This document shows, piece after piece, positions 1 through 8,684 of a stretch of DNA of 64,000 nt. The position numbers and the translations under genes are program-made. Source of the DNA: DAHUYF01 sp963789275. GTDB lineage: Bacteria; Pseudomonadota; Alphaproteobacteria; ATCC43930; CGMCC-115725. Location: NCBI GenBank assembly GCA_963789275.1, contig CAWBKF010000019.1, forward strand, positions 167,250 to 231,249. Reading direction: 5' to 3'. The notes below the pieces were generated by a model. That model was not told the origin of the DNA and made no database searches. It saw nothing but the letters and a program-made list of their open reading frames with translations. The stretch's first letter is position 1. Each line of letters starts with the position of its first letter.

Positions 1-14
1 CGAGGAGGAAGCCC

Positions 15-1079
15 GTGGCACGACGCTATGAGATCGCCGTGATCGCCGGCGACGGCATCGGCAAGGAAGTGGTGCCGGAAGGCATGCGCGTACTCGAGGC
101 GGCGGGCCGGCGTTTCGGCTTCTCGCTCGGCTGGCACGCCTGTGATTGGAGCTGCGAGCGCTTTGCCAAGACCGGCTCGATGATGCCGGCCGACGGACTC
201 GAGCAGATCAAGGGGATGCAGAGCATCTTCCTCGGCGCGGTCGGCTATCCCGGCGTTCCCGATCATGTCTCGCTCTGGGGGCTGCTGATCCCGATCCGGC
301 GCAACTTCCAGCAATACGTCAATCTGCGCCCGGTGCGGCTGCTGGCGGGCGTCGACTCGCCGCTCAAGGGGCGCAAGCCCGGCGAAATCGATTTCTATGT
401 CGTGCGCGAGAACAACGAGGGCGAGTACTCCGAGATCGGCGGCCGGCTCTATGTCGGCACGCCGCTGGAAATGGCGATGCAGCAGACGATCTTCACGCGC
501 CAGGGCTGCGACCGCATCATGCGCTTCGCCTTCGAGCTCGCGATGAAGCGCAAGCGGCACGTAACCTCGGCGACCAAATCGAACGGCATCATCCACACCA
601 TGCCCTATTGGGACGAGCGCTTCGCCGCCATCGCCAAGGAGTATCCCCAGGTCAGGACCGACCAGTACCACATCGACATCCTCACCGCGCATTTCGTGCG
701 CAACCCGGATTGGTTCGACGTGGTGGTGGGCTCGAACCTGTTCGGCGACATCCTGAGCGATCTCGGCCCGGCGGTGGTCGGCTCGATCGGCATCGCGCCC
801 TCTGCCAACATCAATCCCGAACGCGCCTTCCCCTCCATGTTCGAGCCGGTGCACGGCTCGGCGCCGGACATCTACGGCAAGGGCATCGCCAATCCCATCG
901 GCCAGATCTGGTCGGGGGCGATGATGCTGGCGCATCTGGGCGAGCAGGAAGCGGCCGATGCCATCGAGCAGGCGATCGCCGCGGCGCTGGCCGACCGCTC
1001 GGCGCCCAAGACGCCCGACCTCGGCGGCAAGGCCACGACCAAGGAACTCGGCGCGGCGATCGCCGCAGCGCTGGGCTGA
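15..1079 (+). CDS. Tartrate dehydrogenase / D-malate dehydrogenase-type NAD-dependent oxidative decarboxylase
   Basis: 354-residue member of the isocitrate/isopropylmalate dehydrogenase family, most like the tartrate dehydrogenase (TtuC) / D-malate dehydrogenase (DmlA) branch. These enzymes oxidise and decarboxylate 2-hydroxy diacids in the cytoplasm. Visible features are the N-terminal IAGDGIGKEV motif, the Arg-rich loop VRENNEGEYSEIGG near residue 125, the catalytic-Lys segment ATKSNGI near 185, the metal-binding SNLFGDILSDLGP near 240 and the C-terminal nucleotide-binding EPVHGSAPDI. Length is normal for the family. The start is a GTG seven bases after a strong GAGGAGG ribosome site. A MaoC gene follows seven bases after the stop, so the two are probably co-transcribed. 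Substrate cannot be settled from sequence. Confidence 0.85.
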   Translation: MARRYEIAVIAGDGIGKEVVPEGMRVLEAAGRRFGFSLGWHACDWSCERFAKTGSMMPADGLEQIKGMQSIFLGAVGYPGVPDHVSLWGLLIPIRRNFQQYVNLRPVRLLAGVDSPLKGRKPGEIDFYVVRENNEGEYSEIGGRLYVGTPLEMAMQQTIFTRQGCDRIMRFAFELAMKRKRHVTSATKSNGIIHTMPYWDERFAAIAKEYPQVRTDQYHIDILTAHFVRNPDWFDVVVGSNLFGDILSDLGPAVVGSIGIAPSANINPERAFPSMFEPVHGSAPDIYGKGIANPIGQIWSGAMMLAHLGEQEAADAIEQAIAAALADRSAPKTPDLGGKATTKELGAAIAAALG

Positions 1080-1086
1080 CGCGGCG

Positions 1087-1533
1087 ATGACCGAGCGCTA
1101 TTTCGACGATTTCGCCGTCGGCGAACGCTTCGTCACGCGCGGCGTGACGCTGACCGAGAGCGGCATCATCGGCTTCGCCATGACCTACGACCCGCAGCCC
1201 TTCCATATCGACGTCGAGGCGGCGGCGCAGGGCAATTATGGCGGCCTTATCGCCAGCGGCTTCCAGACCCTGGCGCTGGGCTTTCGAATGGTGCTGGAGA
1301 CCGGCATTTTCCGCGACGCCAGCATGGGCTCGCCGGGCTTCGACGAACTGCGCTGGCTCAAGCCGGTGCGGCCGGGCGACACGCTCCATACCGAGCTCGA
1401 GGTCAAGGAGAAGACGCCGTCGCGCTCGAAGCCCGACCGCGGGATCCTGCGCGTCGCCTACCGCGTCAAGAACCAGAAGGACGAGGAGGTTCTGACGTTC
1501 CTGTCGATGCATCTGCTCAAGCGCAAGAGCTGA
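1087..1533 (+). CDS. MaoC-family (hotdog fold) dehydratase
   Basis: 148-residue hotdog-fold protein of the MaoC / (R)-enoyl-CoA hydratase 2 type. The catalytic Asp and His appear in YDPQPFHID near residues 33-40, followed by the ASGFQT segment typical of the family. Members usually hydrate or dehydrate acyl-CoA-like substrates. The ATG lies seven bases after the upstream dehydrogenase stop, and I chose it because the frame has no family homology upstream of it. Pairing with a hydroxy-acid dehydrogenase hints at a short organic-acid pathway, but the substrate is unknown. Confidence 0.8.
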   Translation: MTERYFDDFAVGERFVTRGVTLTESGIIGFAMTYDPQPFHIDVEAAAQGNYGGLIASGFQTLALGFRMVLETGIFRDASMGSPGFDELRWLKPVRPGDTLHTELEVKEKTPSRSKPDRGILRVAYRVKNQKDEEVLTFLSMHLLKRKS

Positions 1534-1576
1534 GCGGTTGCCGCAGGTCGTGTCCTGACGGCGAAGGAGGAGCTGG

Positions 1577-1941
1577 ATGGGCTACCGATCGATCAATTTC
1601 CGGCAAAAGTTCGGCCTGTTCGCCGAACACTGGCAGCCGAAAGTCGTTGCCGAGATGAACGACTATCAGTTCAAGCTCGTCAAAGTGCAGGGCGATTTCA
1701 TCTGGCACGACCATCGCGACACCATGAGACTTTCATCGTGATCGAGGGCGAGCTGCGGATCGACTTTCGCGACGGGGCGGTACAGGTCTCGGCCGGAGAG
1801 ATGTTTATTGTTCCCAAGGGCGTCGAGCACAAGCCTTACGCGGAAAGTGAAGTCAAGCTGCTGCTGATCGAGCCGCGCGGCGTGCTGAATACAGGGGAGC
1901 AGGCCGGCGCGCGAGCGGCCGAGAACGACGTCTGGATTTGA
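1577..1941 (+). CDS. Cupin-domain protein, interrupted by a one-base deletion
   Basis: Small single-cupin protein of about 121 residues once the frame is corrected. The first half, from the ATG at 1577 (preceded by AAGGAGGAG), reads up to HDHRDT. It then runs into a stop, while the second half continues one frame back as DETFIVIEGELRIDF and ends at 1941. Restoring one G between 1723 and 1724 gives the normal cupin motif H-x-H with ETFIVIEGE. This family (small cupins of unknown role, sometimes mannose-6-phosphate-isomerase-like) has no assigned function here. It is the only deletion-type frameshift in the window, so it may be a real mutation or a base-call error. Confidence 0.75.
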
Positions 1942-1996
1942 GGCTGTCCGTTGCGGACGGGCGATGCCGGCCGCGCCAGGGCGCGGCCAACCGCGC

Positions 1997-2215
1997 CTAG
2001 CACACCAGGCTGAACTGGCGCGCGTTCAGCAACGTCGAGACGGTAATGCTTTTTGTCAGCGTCGGATCGTCGATGTCCGCAAGGCGTGCATATTCCCGCT
2101 GATCTATGCGGCTGCGGAACACCGACTGAACCTCGTAAGTCGATGTCGGTGTCCCGGTGATCACGCCGATCGACCGAAATCGCTGCCCAACTTCCACGTT
2201 CTTGAACCGTCTCAT
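1997..2215 (-). CDS. Small conserved-looking protein of unknown function (72 aa)
   Basis: 72-residue protein on the minus strand starting MRRFKNVEVGQRFRSIG. The ATG at 2215 is preceded by a GGGAG ribosome site about six bases upstream, which is why I prefer it to the longer frame. The sequence is rich in Thr/Ser/Arg with a VITGTPTSTYEVQSVF segment resembling a small beta-barrel. No catalytic motif or membrane segment is seen. It lies alone between the cupin and other short genes. Function is not recognised. Confidence 0.5.
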   Translation of the reverse strand: MRRFKNVEVGQRFRSIGVITGTPTSTYEVQSVFRSRIDQREYARLADIDDPTLTKSITVSTLLNARQFSLVC

Positions 2216-2498
2216 CTTAGGCTCCCGTCTCGATGCCTGCGCTTGGTGGCGCTGCTTCGGCAACGCTCCCAGGAGCGGGTAAACAGTGTGCTAAGTCCGC
2301 CCGGGACAAAACGCCGCAGGTTCCTCGGCGCGCGACACTTCAAGGTCGGCTGCGACGCTCTCCCCTACGCGCGTCGATCTCATCGGGTTCCGTAGCGCTC
2401 CCCGCCAGCGGCCGTCGTCGCCGGAGCATCGAGCCGATCGCAACTGCGGGCGCATGCTCCGCGTTGACGATGGTATGCGCCAGGCTTCGGGGAGCGTC

Positions 2499-2669
2499 AT
2501 GAAGCCCAAGCCGGTTTATTTCAACAATGCTGCGATCGGCTCGGCCAGCACGTGGCATGAGGTAGCTGCGCTCTTGAGCAAGATCCTTCGCAGCTCCATC
2601 ACCGTCCGCGAGGCCCAGAACCTAGGCAGCGAAGGGCCTGACGGATTCTACGTCAAGATACGGGGCTAG
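2499..2669 (+). CDS. Small hypothetical protein (56 aa)
   Basis: Short frame beginning MKPKPVYFNNAAIGSAST. The ATG follows a GGGGAG ribosome-site-like stretch seven bases upstream. The product appears soluble, with an amphipathic helix around WHEVAALLSKILR. No family is recognised. The good start context and lack of overlap with a better candidate support it modestly. Confidence 0.4.
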   Translation: MKPKPVYFNNAAIGSASTWHEVAALLSKILRSSITVREAQNLGSEGPDGFYVKIRG

Positions 2670-2683
2670 CCGGCGATCTCCGC

Positions 2684-2896
2684 CTACTTGCTCTCCTCGA
2701 TGTCCTGGTTTTCGGCTTGAAGGTGCTGGATCGCGCTGGTGATCTGGCCCCAGATGGCCGCCGCGCCATGCTCACCCCTGAGCACGAGTTCCGCCGTCCG
2801 CCCGTAGGCGCGCCGTGCCGCGTTGTGACGGTGCTGGGCAATCATATAGCGCGCTGCCCGAGCAATGTCGGGATCGGCCAACGGGTCCACTGGCAT
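2684..2896 (-). CDS. Small helical protein of unknown function (70 aa)
   Basis: 70-residue protein containing DPDIARAARYMIAQH and a C-terminal AAIWGQITSAIQHLQAEN. The pattern, two to three Ala-rich helices with a conserved-looking Trp followed by an AI-x-x-LQ end, resembles small alphaproteobacterial proteins without assigned function that I have seen elsewhere; that resemblance is from memory. The ATG at 2896 has an AGAGG-type ribosome site upstream. There is no signal peptide. It converges on the preceding small plus-strand gene. Confidence 0.55.
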   Translation of the reverse strand: MPVDPLADPDIARAARYMIAQHRHNAARRAYGRTAELVLRGEHGAAAIWGQITSAIQHLQAENQDIEESK

Positions 2897-3123
2897 CGCG
2901 AAGCACCTCTGTGTGCGGCCGAGTCTAGTCGATCGGCGCGCGCGTCAATAACCTCGGCAAGAACGACCCGCTTGGCTGGAGCCGATGATTTGCGATGGCG
3001 GGCGAGGGATGGTGCCGCAACGCCGTGCCGGCGCGAAACTTTATTAGCCGTACGGCCTTCGCCCTGAGCGCTTGTTTAAGAGAAAGCAGGCGATGCTGAC
3101 ATAGTCCGGTTTGGGAGAGTGCT

Positions 3124-3369
3124 ATGGATGTCGTCCCGGAGAAAGTGTTCGTTCAGCCGAATGTGGAAGCGGCCCAGCTTGTCGTGGTGATGGAGGGCTT
3201 TCGGCTAACTTTGAGCAAGCGCGAGAGCGAGGCGCTGAGGGACGGGCTCACCCAGGGCCTCAAGCAGCTCGATCTCGCCCCTGGGGAGCCGCGTCGGACG
3301 GGAATTATGGGGGTGACCGAAAATGAAGCAAGGCTGGAGCCGAGGAGGATCGCCGCGGCATCGCCCTAA
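3124..3369 (+). CDS. Small hypothetical protein (81 aa), related to the next gene
   Basis: 81-residue protein MDVVPEKVFVQPNVEAAQ with a core of two short beta strands (LVVVMEGFRLTL) followed by a helix (SKRESEALRDGLTQGLKQL). The same strand-strand-helix pattern appears in the next gene downstream, so the two look like diverged paralogues. The start is an ATG close behind a GGGAGAG ribosome site. No enzymatic motif is seen and the function is unknown. Confidence 0.5.
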   Translation: MDVVPEKVFVQPNVEAAQLVVVMEGFRLTLSKRESEALRDGLTQGLKQLDLAPGEPRRTGIMGVTENEARLEPRRIAAASP

Positions 3370-3402
3370 GGGCGTTGGCATGCGGTCGGGGAGGCGCCCG
3401 CC

Positions 3403-3912
3403 GTGCAGGTAGCGCGTGAACCCATGACCTTGTTGGTCGATCCGTCGCGCTGCGAACTCGCCATCCTCACAGGCGGGATCCGGATAGCGATGACCGGCGA
3501 AGAGGCGAGCGCGTTCTGGGCCGAGCTCGGCGACGCGCTCAAGAAGATCTATGCGGAGCGGGTCGATCGGTGTCCGTCAAAAGTAGCTGATCTGCTGCTT
3601 CGCGAGATCGCGGTCAGCCGGCCGGCGCCCACCGCCGGCAACACGGCGGCGCTGGAACAGGCGCTAGCGCGCGTCATCGCCTATGCGCAGCGGCCAAGCG
3701 TCGCGCCGGACGATGCGCCCGAGTTGGGCGCACCGGCTGGCGTTCCGCCGCCGCCACCCTTGGGCGCGCTGCCCGGGCAATCGGCCATCGACCCGCCGGT
3801 CAACCGCCTGACGGACGGACGCGCCGGCACCAAGGCCGGCATCGCCCGCTCTGTGATTCCCGTCTTGCGCAGGCGGGCGGCGCCTGGAAATACGGAGAAG
3901 CCCCGCCGGTGA
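3403..3912 (+). CDS. Hypothetical protein with N-terminal paralogous domain and Pro-rich tail
   Basis: 169 residues from a GTG at 3403; an ATG at 3424 is an alternative start. Residues 10-50 (LAILTGGIRIAMTGEEASAF...ALKKIY) mirror the strand-strand-helix core of the gene just upstream. The middle has an Ala-rich helix, and residues 105-130 are Pro/Ala-rich and probably disordered. The C-terminus is basic. The 33-base gap suggests co-transcription with the upstream paralogue. Function is not recognised. Confidence 0.5.
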   Translation: MQVAREPMTLLVDPSRCELAILTGGIRIAMTGEEASAFWAELGDALKKIYAERVDRCPSKVADLLLREIAVSRPAPTAGNTAALEQALARVIAYAQRPSVAPDDAPELGAPAGVPPPPPLGALPGQSAIDPPVNRLTDGRAGTKAGIARSVIPVLRRRAAPGNTEKPRR

Positions 3913-3922
3913 AGGCGGGGCT
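3899..3922 (+). terminator. GC-rich hairpin over the stop codon of the preceding gene
   Basis: Perfect 9-bp inverted repeat AGCCCCGCC / GGCGGGGCT with a six-base loop that contains the TGA stop. No T-run follows, so it is at best a weak or Rho-assisted terminator. Confidence 0.35.
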
Positions 3923-4220
3923 GGCGGACGAAGCAGGCCGGCTTATGGTCGGCGGCGCGCGCATCCGCCAGGGGCGATAACAACCCGTCCTGGCGCCCGC
4001 GTCCAGCGCCGAGGCCGTGTCAAAGAAGAGCGCCGATACGAGGAAGAGGGGCCGCGCGCGGCCGGTCCCTCCGCTTGGCCTTCGCGCCGGCCCTGGGGCG
4101 CAGCGCTGCCGCCGCCTCCGCAGGGTAACGCCTTGCTCCGGCGGTCGAAACCGTGCATCTTGATATACAGAAGACCGGCGAGTTGAGGGAAGCCGGTTCA
4201 GCGGGGAGGGAGAGCAGCGC

Positions 4221-5552
4221 ATGGCCACCGCGGCGATGGTCGACAAACTACCGGATGCCGGACACAGCGCACACTTGCGCAAGGCGGTGATCGCCGCGAC
4301 GGTGGGAACCACCATCGAGTGGTACGACTTCTTCATCTACGGCACCGCCGCCGGGCTGGTCTTCCCCAAGCTCTTCTTTCCCAACTCTGATCCGCTGACC
4401 GCCACCCTGGCCTCGTTCAGCACCTACTTCGTCGGCTTCGTCGGCCGGCCGATCGGCGCCGCGATCTTCGGGCATTACGGCGACCGCATCGGCCGCAAGG
4501 CAACGCTGATCGCGACACTGCTGGTGATGGGCATCGCCACCTTCCTCGTGGCCTTCGTGCCGGGCTACAACTCGATCGGCATCTGGGGCGCGATCATCCT
4601 GACTGTGCTGCGGGTGCTGCAAGGCATCGGCGTTGGCGGCGAGTGGGGCGGCTCGATTCTGATCTCGATGGAATGGTCGCGCAGCCATGGCAGCCGCGGG
4701 CTCGTCGCCTCCTGGCCGCAATTCGGCGTGCCATCGGGCCTGTTCCTGTCGAACATCGTGATCCTCGGCTTCAGCGCCTGGTCGGGCGCCGATTTCCTCG
4801 CCTGGGGCTGGCGCGTGCCATTCCTCCTCAGCATCGTGCTGATCGCCATCGGCCTCTGGATCCGGCTCGGCATCCTCGAGACCCCGGTTTTCAAAAAGCT
4901 CCTCGAGGACAAGAAGATCGAGCGGGCGCCGGTCCTCGAGGTGATCGCCAGGCAGCCGCGCGAGATCATCCTCTCCGCTCTGCTGCGCATGGCCGAGCAG
5001 GCGCCGTTCTACATCTTCACCGCCTTCGTCTTCGCCTATGGCACCGGCACGCTGAAGCTGCCGCGGGAGCTGATCCTTTCCGCGGTGCTCGTGGCCTCAT
5101 GCCTGTCGTTCGTCACCATCCCGCTCTCGGGCCATATCTCCGACCGGATCGGTCGACGCAAGATGTACCTCATCGGCGCCGCGGTAACCGGGCTCTTCGG
5201 CTTCCTCTATTTCGGCATGCTGGATACCGCGGTGCCGTCGGCCGTGTTCATCGCGATCGTGCTCTCGCTCATCCCGCACGACATTCAGTACGGTCCCCAG
5301 GCCGCGCTGATCGCCGAGGCGTTCACGCCGCGCCTGCGCTACAGCGGCGCGTCGCTGGGCTATCAACTCGCCTCGGTCATCGCCGGGGGCCCGGCGCCGC
5401 TTATCGCGACCGCGCTGTTCGCCGCATATCACACGGGCTATGCGATCTCCATCTACATCGCCGCCTGCGCGGTGATCAGCCTGGTCTCGGCGGCGTTGAT
5501 GCCGGATTACACCGGCAAGGATATCTCGGCGGAGTACGACGAGGGGGCCTAG
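4221..5552 (+). CDS. MFS transporter, metabolite:H+ symporter (MHS) family
   Basis: 443-residue inner-membrane transporter with about 12 hydrophobic segments. The hallmark MHS opening TIEWYDFFIYGTAAG is at residues 35-50. The loop 2-3 signature GHYGDRIGRK lies near 83, with a repeated SDRIGRRK in the second half. Relatives (ShiA, KgtP, ProP) import shikimate, 2-oxoglutarate, proline/betaine and similar organic acids by proton symport. The ATG follows a strong GGAGGGAG site. It stands alone, so the substrate is not indicated by neighbours. Confidence 0.9.
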   Translation: MATAAMVDKLPDAGHSAHLRKAVIAATVGTTIEWYDFFIYGTAAGLVFPKLFFPNSDPLTATLASFSTYFVGFVGRPIGAAIFGHYGDRIGRKATLIATLLVMGIATFLVAFVPGYNSIGIWGAIILTVLRVLQGIGVGGEWGGSILISMEWSRSHGSRGLVASWPQFGVPSGLFLSNIVILGFSAWSGADFLAWGWRVPFLLSIVLIAIGLWIRLGILETPVFKKLLEDKKIERAPVLEVIARQPREIILSALLRMAEQAPFYIFTAFVFAYGTGTLKLPRELILSAVLVASCLSFVTIPLSGHISDRIGRRKMYLIGAAVTGLFGFLYFGMLDTAVPSAVFIAIVLSLIPHDIQYGPQAALIAEAFTPRLRYSGASLGYQLASVIAGGPAPLIATALFAAYHTGYAISIYIAACAVISLVSAALMPDYTGKDISAEYDEGA

Positions 5553-5790
5553 CAGGCCGCGGCCATTCCACGGGCGGGATCGGCGGCGGGTGCCGCCGGC
5601 GCTTGTGAATTTACCTCGGGTTGCCGAAACAATCGATTGAAATCAAGCCGTAATCGGCCAAACCTAACCTTGGTTGGAAGCCGGCGCGGCGCAATGCCGC
5701 GGCGGCACTCCCGGCGATGGATGCCGATTGACGGCGGCCGGCGATGTCCTTAGGTTCCGCGGCGGGACACGGCCCCCCAACGGGTCGCAT

Positions 5791-5808
5791 CTATTCTGCA
5801 AGGAATAG
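5791..5808 (+). promoter_or_regulatory. Hairpin hiding the serC ribosome site (candidate serC leader RNA)
   Basis: CTATTC and GAATAG form a perfect 6-bp stem around the loop TGCAAG, ending five bases before the serC ATG. The AAGGA ribosome site is split between the loop and the 3' arm. A serC leader motif is known upstream of serC in Alphaproteobacteria, and this position fits. I have not been able to match the published consensus in detail. Confidence 0.4.
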
Positions 5809-5812
5809 CCTC

Positions 5813-6970
5813 ATGAAGCCGAATTCCCGGCCGAAAAATCCCTGTTTCTCCTCTGGTCCCTGCGCCAAGCGTCCCGGCTGGACGCTGCACGCGCTGGACG
5901 GCGCGCTGCTTGGCCGCTCGCACCGCGCCAAGCCCGGCCGCGCCAAGATCGACGAGGTGGTCGAACGCTCGCGCGCGCTGCTCGGCATCCCCAAGGAGTA
6001 CCGCGTCGCCATCGTGCCGGCCTCGGATACCGGCGCCATCGAGATGGCGATGTGGTCGCTGCTCGGCCAGCGCGGCGTCGACGTGCTGTCCTGGGAGAGC
6101 TTCGGCGAGGGCTGGGCCACCGATGTAGCAAAGCAGCTGAAGCTCGCCGATCTCCGCCTGACGCGCGCCGAGTACGGGGCGCTTCCCGACCTCGCCCAGG
6201 TCGACACCGACCGCGACGTGGTCTTCACCTGGAACGGCACCACCTCCGGCGTCTGCGTCCCCAATGGCGACTGGATCAAGCGCGACCGCCAAGGGCTGAC
6301 GCTGTGCGATGCCACCTCGGCGGCCTTCGCCATGGAGCTGCCCTGGGACAAGCTCGACGTCGCCACCTGGTCGTGGCAGAAGGCGCTGGGCGGCGAGGCG
6401 GCGCATGGCATGCTGGTGCTGAGCCCGCGCGCCGTGGCGCGGCTCGAGAGCTACACCCCGCCTTGGCCGCTGCCGAAGATCTTCCGCCTGACCTCCAAGG
6501 GCAAGTTCGCCGAGGGCATCTTCAAGGGCGAGACCATCAACACGCCCTCGCTGCTCGCCATCGAGGATGCGATCGACGGGCTCAAATGGGCGGAAGCGGT
6601 GGGCGGCCGGCCGGCGCTGATCGCGCGCGCCAAGTCGAACCTGGCGGCGGTCGCCGCCTGGGTCGAGCGCACGCCGTGGATCGACTTCCTGGCCAAGGAG
6701 CCGGCCAGCCGCTCCTGGACCTCGGTCTGCCTCAAGCTGGTCGATGACTGGTTCCAGCGCCTCGCCCCCGAGGCGCAGCGCGCCGCGGTGAAGCGGCTCG
6801 AGGCGCTGGTCGAGGGCGAAGGCGCCGGCTTCGACATTGCCGGCCACCGCGATGCGCCGCCGGGCCTGCGGCTGTGGTGCGGCTCGACGGTCGAGCGGGC
6901 GGATGTCGAGGCGCTGTTGCCGTGGCTCGACTGGGCCTATGGCGAGGTTCGCCGCGCCGCCGCCGCCTGA
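5813..6970 (+). CDS. serC: Phosphoserine aminotransferase (alphaproteobacterial type)
   Basis: 385-residue PLP enzyme that converts 3-phosphohydroxypyruvate plus glutamate to phosphoserine, the second step of serine synthesis. It is also used in pyridoxine synthesis. It opens NPCFSSGPCAKRPGW, a hallmark of this SerC subgroup. The PLP Lys is about residue 190 in TWSWQKALGGEAAHG, and the phosphate-binding segments (PASDTGAIEMAMWSLLG, NTPSLL) are present. I chose the ATG at 5813 because homology begins there and an AAGGA site precedes it. serA follows after 33 bases, so the pair forms a serine-biosynthesis operon, possibly controlled by the leader hairpin just upstream. Confidence 0.95.
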   Translation: MKPNSRPKNPCFSSGPCAKRPGWTLHALDGALLGRSHRAKPGRAKIDEVVERSRALLGIPKEYRVAIVPASDTGAIEMAMWSLLGQRGVDVLSWESFGEGWATDVAKQLKLADLRLTRAEYGALPDLAQVDTDRDVVFTWNGTTSGVCVPNGDWIKRDRQGLTLCDATSAAFAMELPWDKLDVATWSWQKALGGEAAHGMLVLSPRAVARLESYTPPWPLPKIFRLTSKGKFAEGIFKGETINTPSLLAIEDAIDGLKWAEAVGGRPALIARAKSNLAAVAAWVERTPWIDFLAKEPASRSWTSVCLKLVDDWFQRLAPEAQRAAVKRLEALVEGEGAGFDIAGHRDAPPGLRLWCGSTVERADVEALLPWLDWAYGEVRRAAAA

Positions 6971-7003
6971 TACGCCCCTTCTCTCCAGCAGCGGGATCTC
7001 GCC

Positions 7004-8578
7004 ATGCCGAAAGTCTTGATTTCCGACGCCCTGTCGCCGCGCGCTGTCGAGATCTTCGCCGAGCGCGGCGTCGACACCGACGTCATGACCGGCTTGTCGC
7101 CCGACGAGCTCAAGAAGATCATCGGCAAGTATGACGGGCTCGCCATACGCTCCGCCACCAAGGTGACGAAGGCGCTGCTCGAGCACGCGACGAACCTGAA
7201 GGTGATCGGCCGCGCCGGCATCGGCGTCGACAATGTCGACGTGCCGGCGGCGACCCAGCGCGGCATCGTGGTGATGAACACGCCCTTCGGCAACTCCATC
7301 ACGACCGCCGAGCATGCCATCGCGCTGATGTTCGCGCTCGCCCGCCAGATCCCGGCGGCCGACCGCTCGACCCAGGCGGGCAAATGGGAGAAGTCGCGCT
7401 TCATGGGGGTCGAGCTCACCGGCAAGGTGCTGGGGGTCATCGGCTGCGGCAATGTCGGCTCGATCGTCGCCGACCGCGCCATCGGCCTCAAGATGAAGGT
7501 GCTGGCCTATGATCCCTTCCTCTCGGCCGAGCGCGCCGTGACGCTGGGGGTCGAGAAGGTCGAGCTCAACGATCTCTTGGCCCGCGCCGATTTCATCACG
7601 CTGCATACGCCGCTCACCGACGCCACGCGCGGCATCATCGATGCCAAGGCGCTGGCGCGCACCAAGAAGGGCGTGCGGGTCATCAACTGCGCGCGCGGCG
7701 GCCTCATCGTCGAGGAGGATCTCAAGGCGGCGCTCGATGTCGGGCATGTCGCCGGCGCGGCGATCGACGTCTTCCCGGTCGAGCCCGCCAAGGAGAGCCC
7801 GTTCTTCGGTCGCGACGACGTGGTCGCGACGCCCCATCTCGGCGCTGCCACCAGCGAGGCGCAGGAGAACGTGGCGCTGCAGATCGCCGAGCAGATGTCG
7901 GATTATCTCACCACCGGCGCGGTGGTGAACGCGCTCAACATGCCGTCGCTCTCGGCCGAAGAGGCGGTGCGGCTCAAGCCCTATATCCGGCTCGCCGAGC
8001 AGCTCGGTCATTTCGCCGGCCAGCTCACCACCTACGAGCTGCGGGAGATCGAGATCGGCTATGAGGGCCATGTGGCCGAACTCAATGTCAAGCCGCTGAC
8101 CGCGGTCATCCTCGCCGCCATCCTGGCGCCGCAGCTCGACACGGTGAACATGGTGAACGCGCCGGTGATCTGCCGCGAGCGCGACATCCGCGTCAGCGAG
8201 ACGCGCGTCCCGACGCTGTCGAACTACCAGACGCTGATCCGCGTCAGCGTCTCCACCGAGCGCCACAAGCGCAGCGTCGGCGGCACGTTGTTCGGCGACA
8301 AGCCGCGCATCGTCGAGGTCGAGGGCATCGTCATGGAAGCTGAGCTCGGCGCGCATATGCTGTTCGTGCGCAACAAGGACAAGCCCGGCTTCATCGGCAA
8401 TCTCGGCCGCACCATGGGCGAGGCGGGGATCAACATCGCGACGCTCCATCTCGGCCGGACCTCGCCGGGCGAGGACGCGATCTGCCTGATCCAGGTCGAT
8501 CAGGAGCTCTCCGACGACGTGCTGGAATGCGTCCGCGCGCTGCCCCATGTGGTGCAGGCGCGCTCGCTCAAATTCTGA
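7004..8578 (+). CDS. serA: D-3-phosphoglycerate dehydrogenase
   Basis: 524-residue enzyme for the first committed step of serine synthesis, 3-phosphoglycerate to 3-phosphohydroxypyruvate with NAD+. The Rossmann motif GVIGCGNVGS lies near residue 145. Catalytic Arg is in NCARGGLI near 230, Glu in VEPAKE near 260 and His in TPHLGAAT near 278. After the catalytic domain come the long-form intervening (ASB-like) domain and a C-terminal ACT domain (FVRNKDKPGFIGNLG). This is the usual architecture for serine feedback. It lies 33 bases downstream of serC. Confidence 0.96.
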   Translation: MPKVLISDALSPRAVEIFAERGVDTDVMTGLSPDELKKIIGKYDGLAIRSATKVTKALLEHATNLKVIGRAGIGVDNVDVPAATQRGIVVMNTPFGNSITTAEHAIALMFALARQIPAADRSTQAGKWEKSRFMGVELTGKVLGVIGCGNVGSIVADRAIGLKMKVLAYDPFLSAERAVTLGVEKVELNDLLARADFITLHTPLTDATRGIIDAKALARTKKGVRVINCARGGLIVEEDLKAALDVGHVAGAAIDVFPVEPAKESPFFGRDDVVATPHLGAATSEAQENVALQIAEQMSDYLTTGAVVNALNMPSLSAEEAVRLKPYIRLAEQLGHFAGQLTTYELREIEIGYEGHVAELNVKPLTAVILAAILAPQLDTVNMVNAPVICRERDIRVSETRVPTLSNYQTLIRVSVSTERHKRSVGGTLFGDKPRIVEVEGIVMEAELGAHMLFVRNKDKPGFIGNLGRTMGEAGINIATLHLGRTSPGEDAICLIQVDQELSDDVLECVRALPHVVQARSLKF

Positions 8579-8684
8579 CGCCCGGTTTTTCCGGCGATAG
8601 CGGCGCTAACCCGGCCTCCTCGCGGGCGGCGATGCCTTCCCTTTTGTGTTTGCCGCTCCCCGGTAAAACCGCTATTTCGGCGAC

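Noticed and set aside
5750..8548. A 932-residue open frame on the minus strand opposite serC-serA
   Set aside because: It is the antisense shadow of two certain genes; high GC keeps the frame open. The composition is typical of non-coding frames (Arg/Asp/Ala/Gly/His-rich) with no homology.
8579..8684. Possible terminator after serA (CGCCCGG-TTTTT-CCGGCG)
   Set aside because: The T-run is in the loop rather than after the stem, and the stem has a bulge. Not convincing as a Rho-independent terminator.
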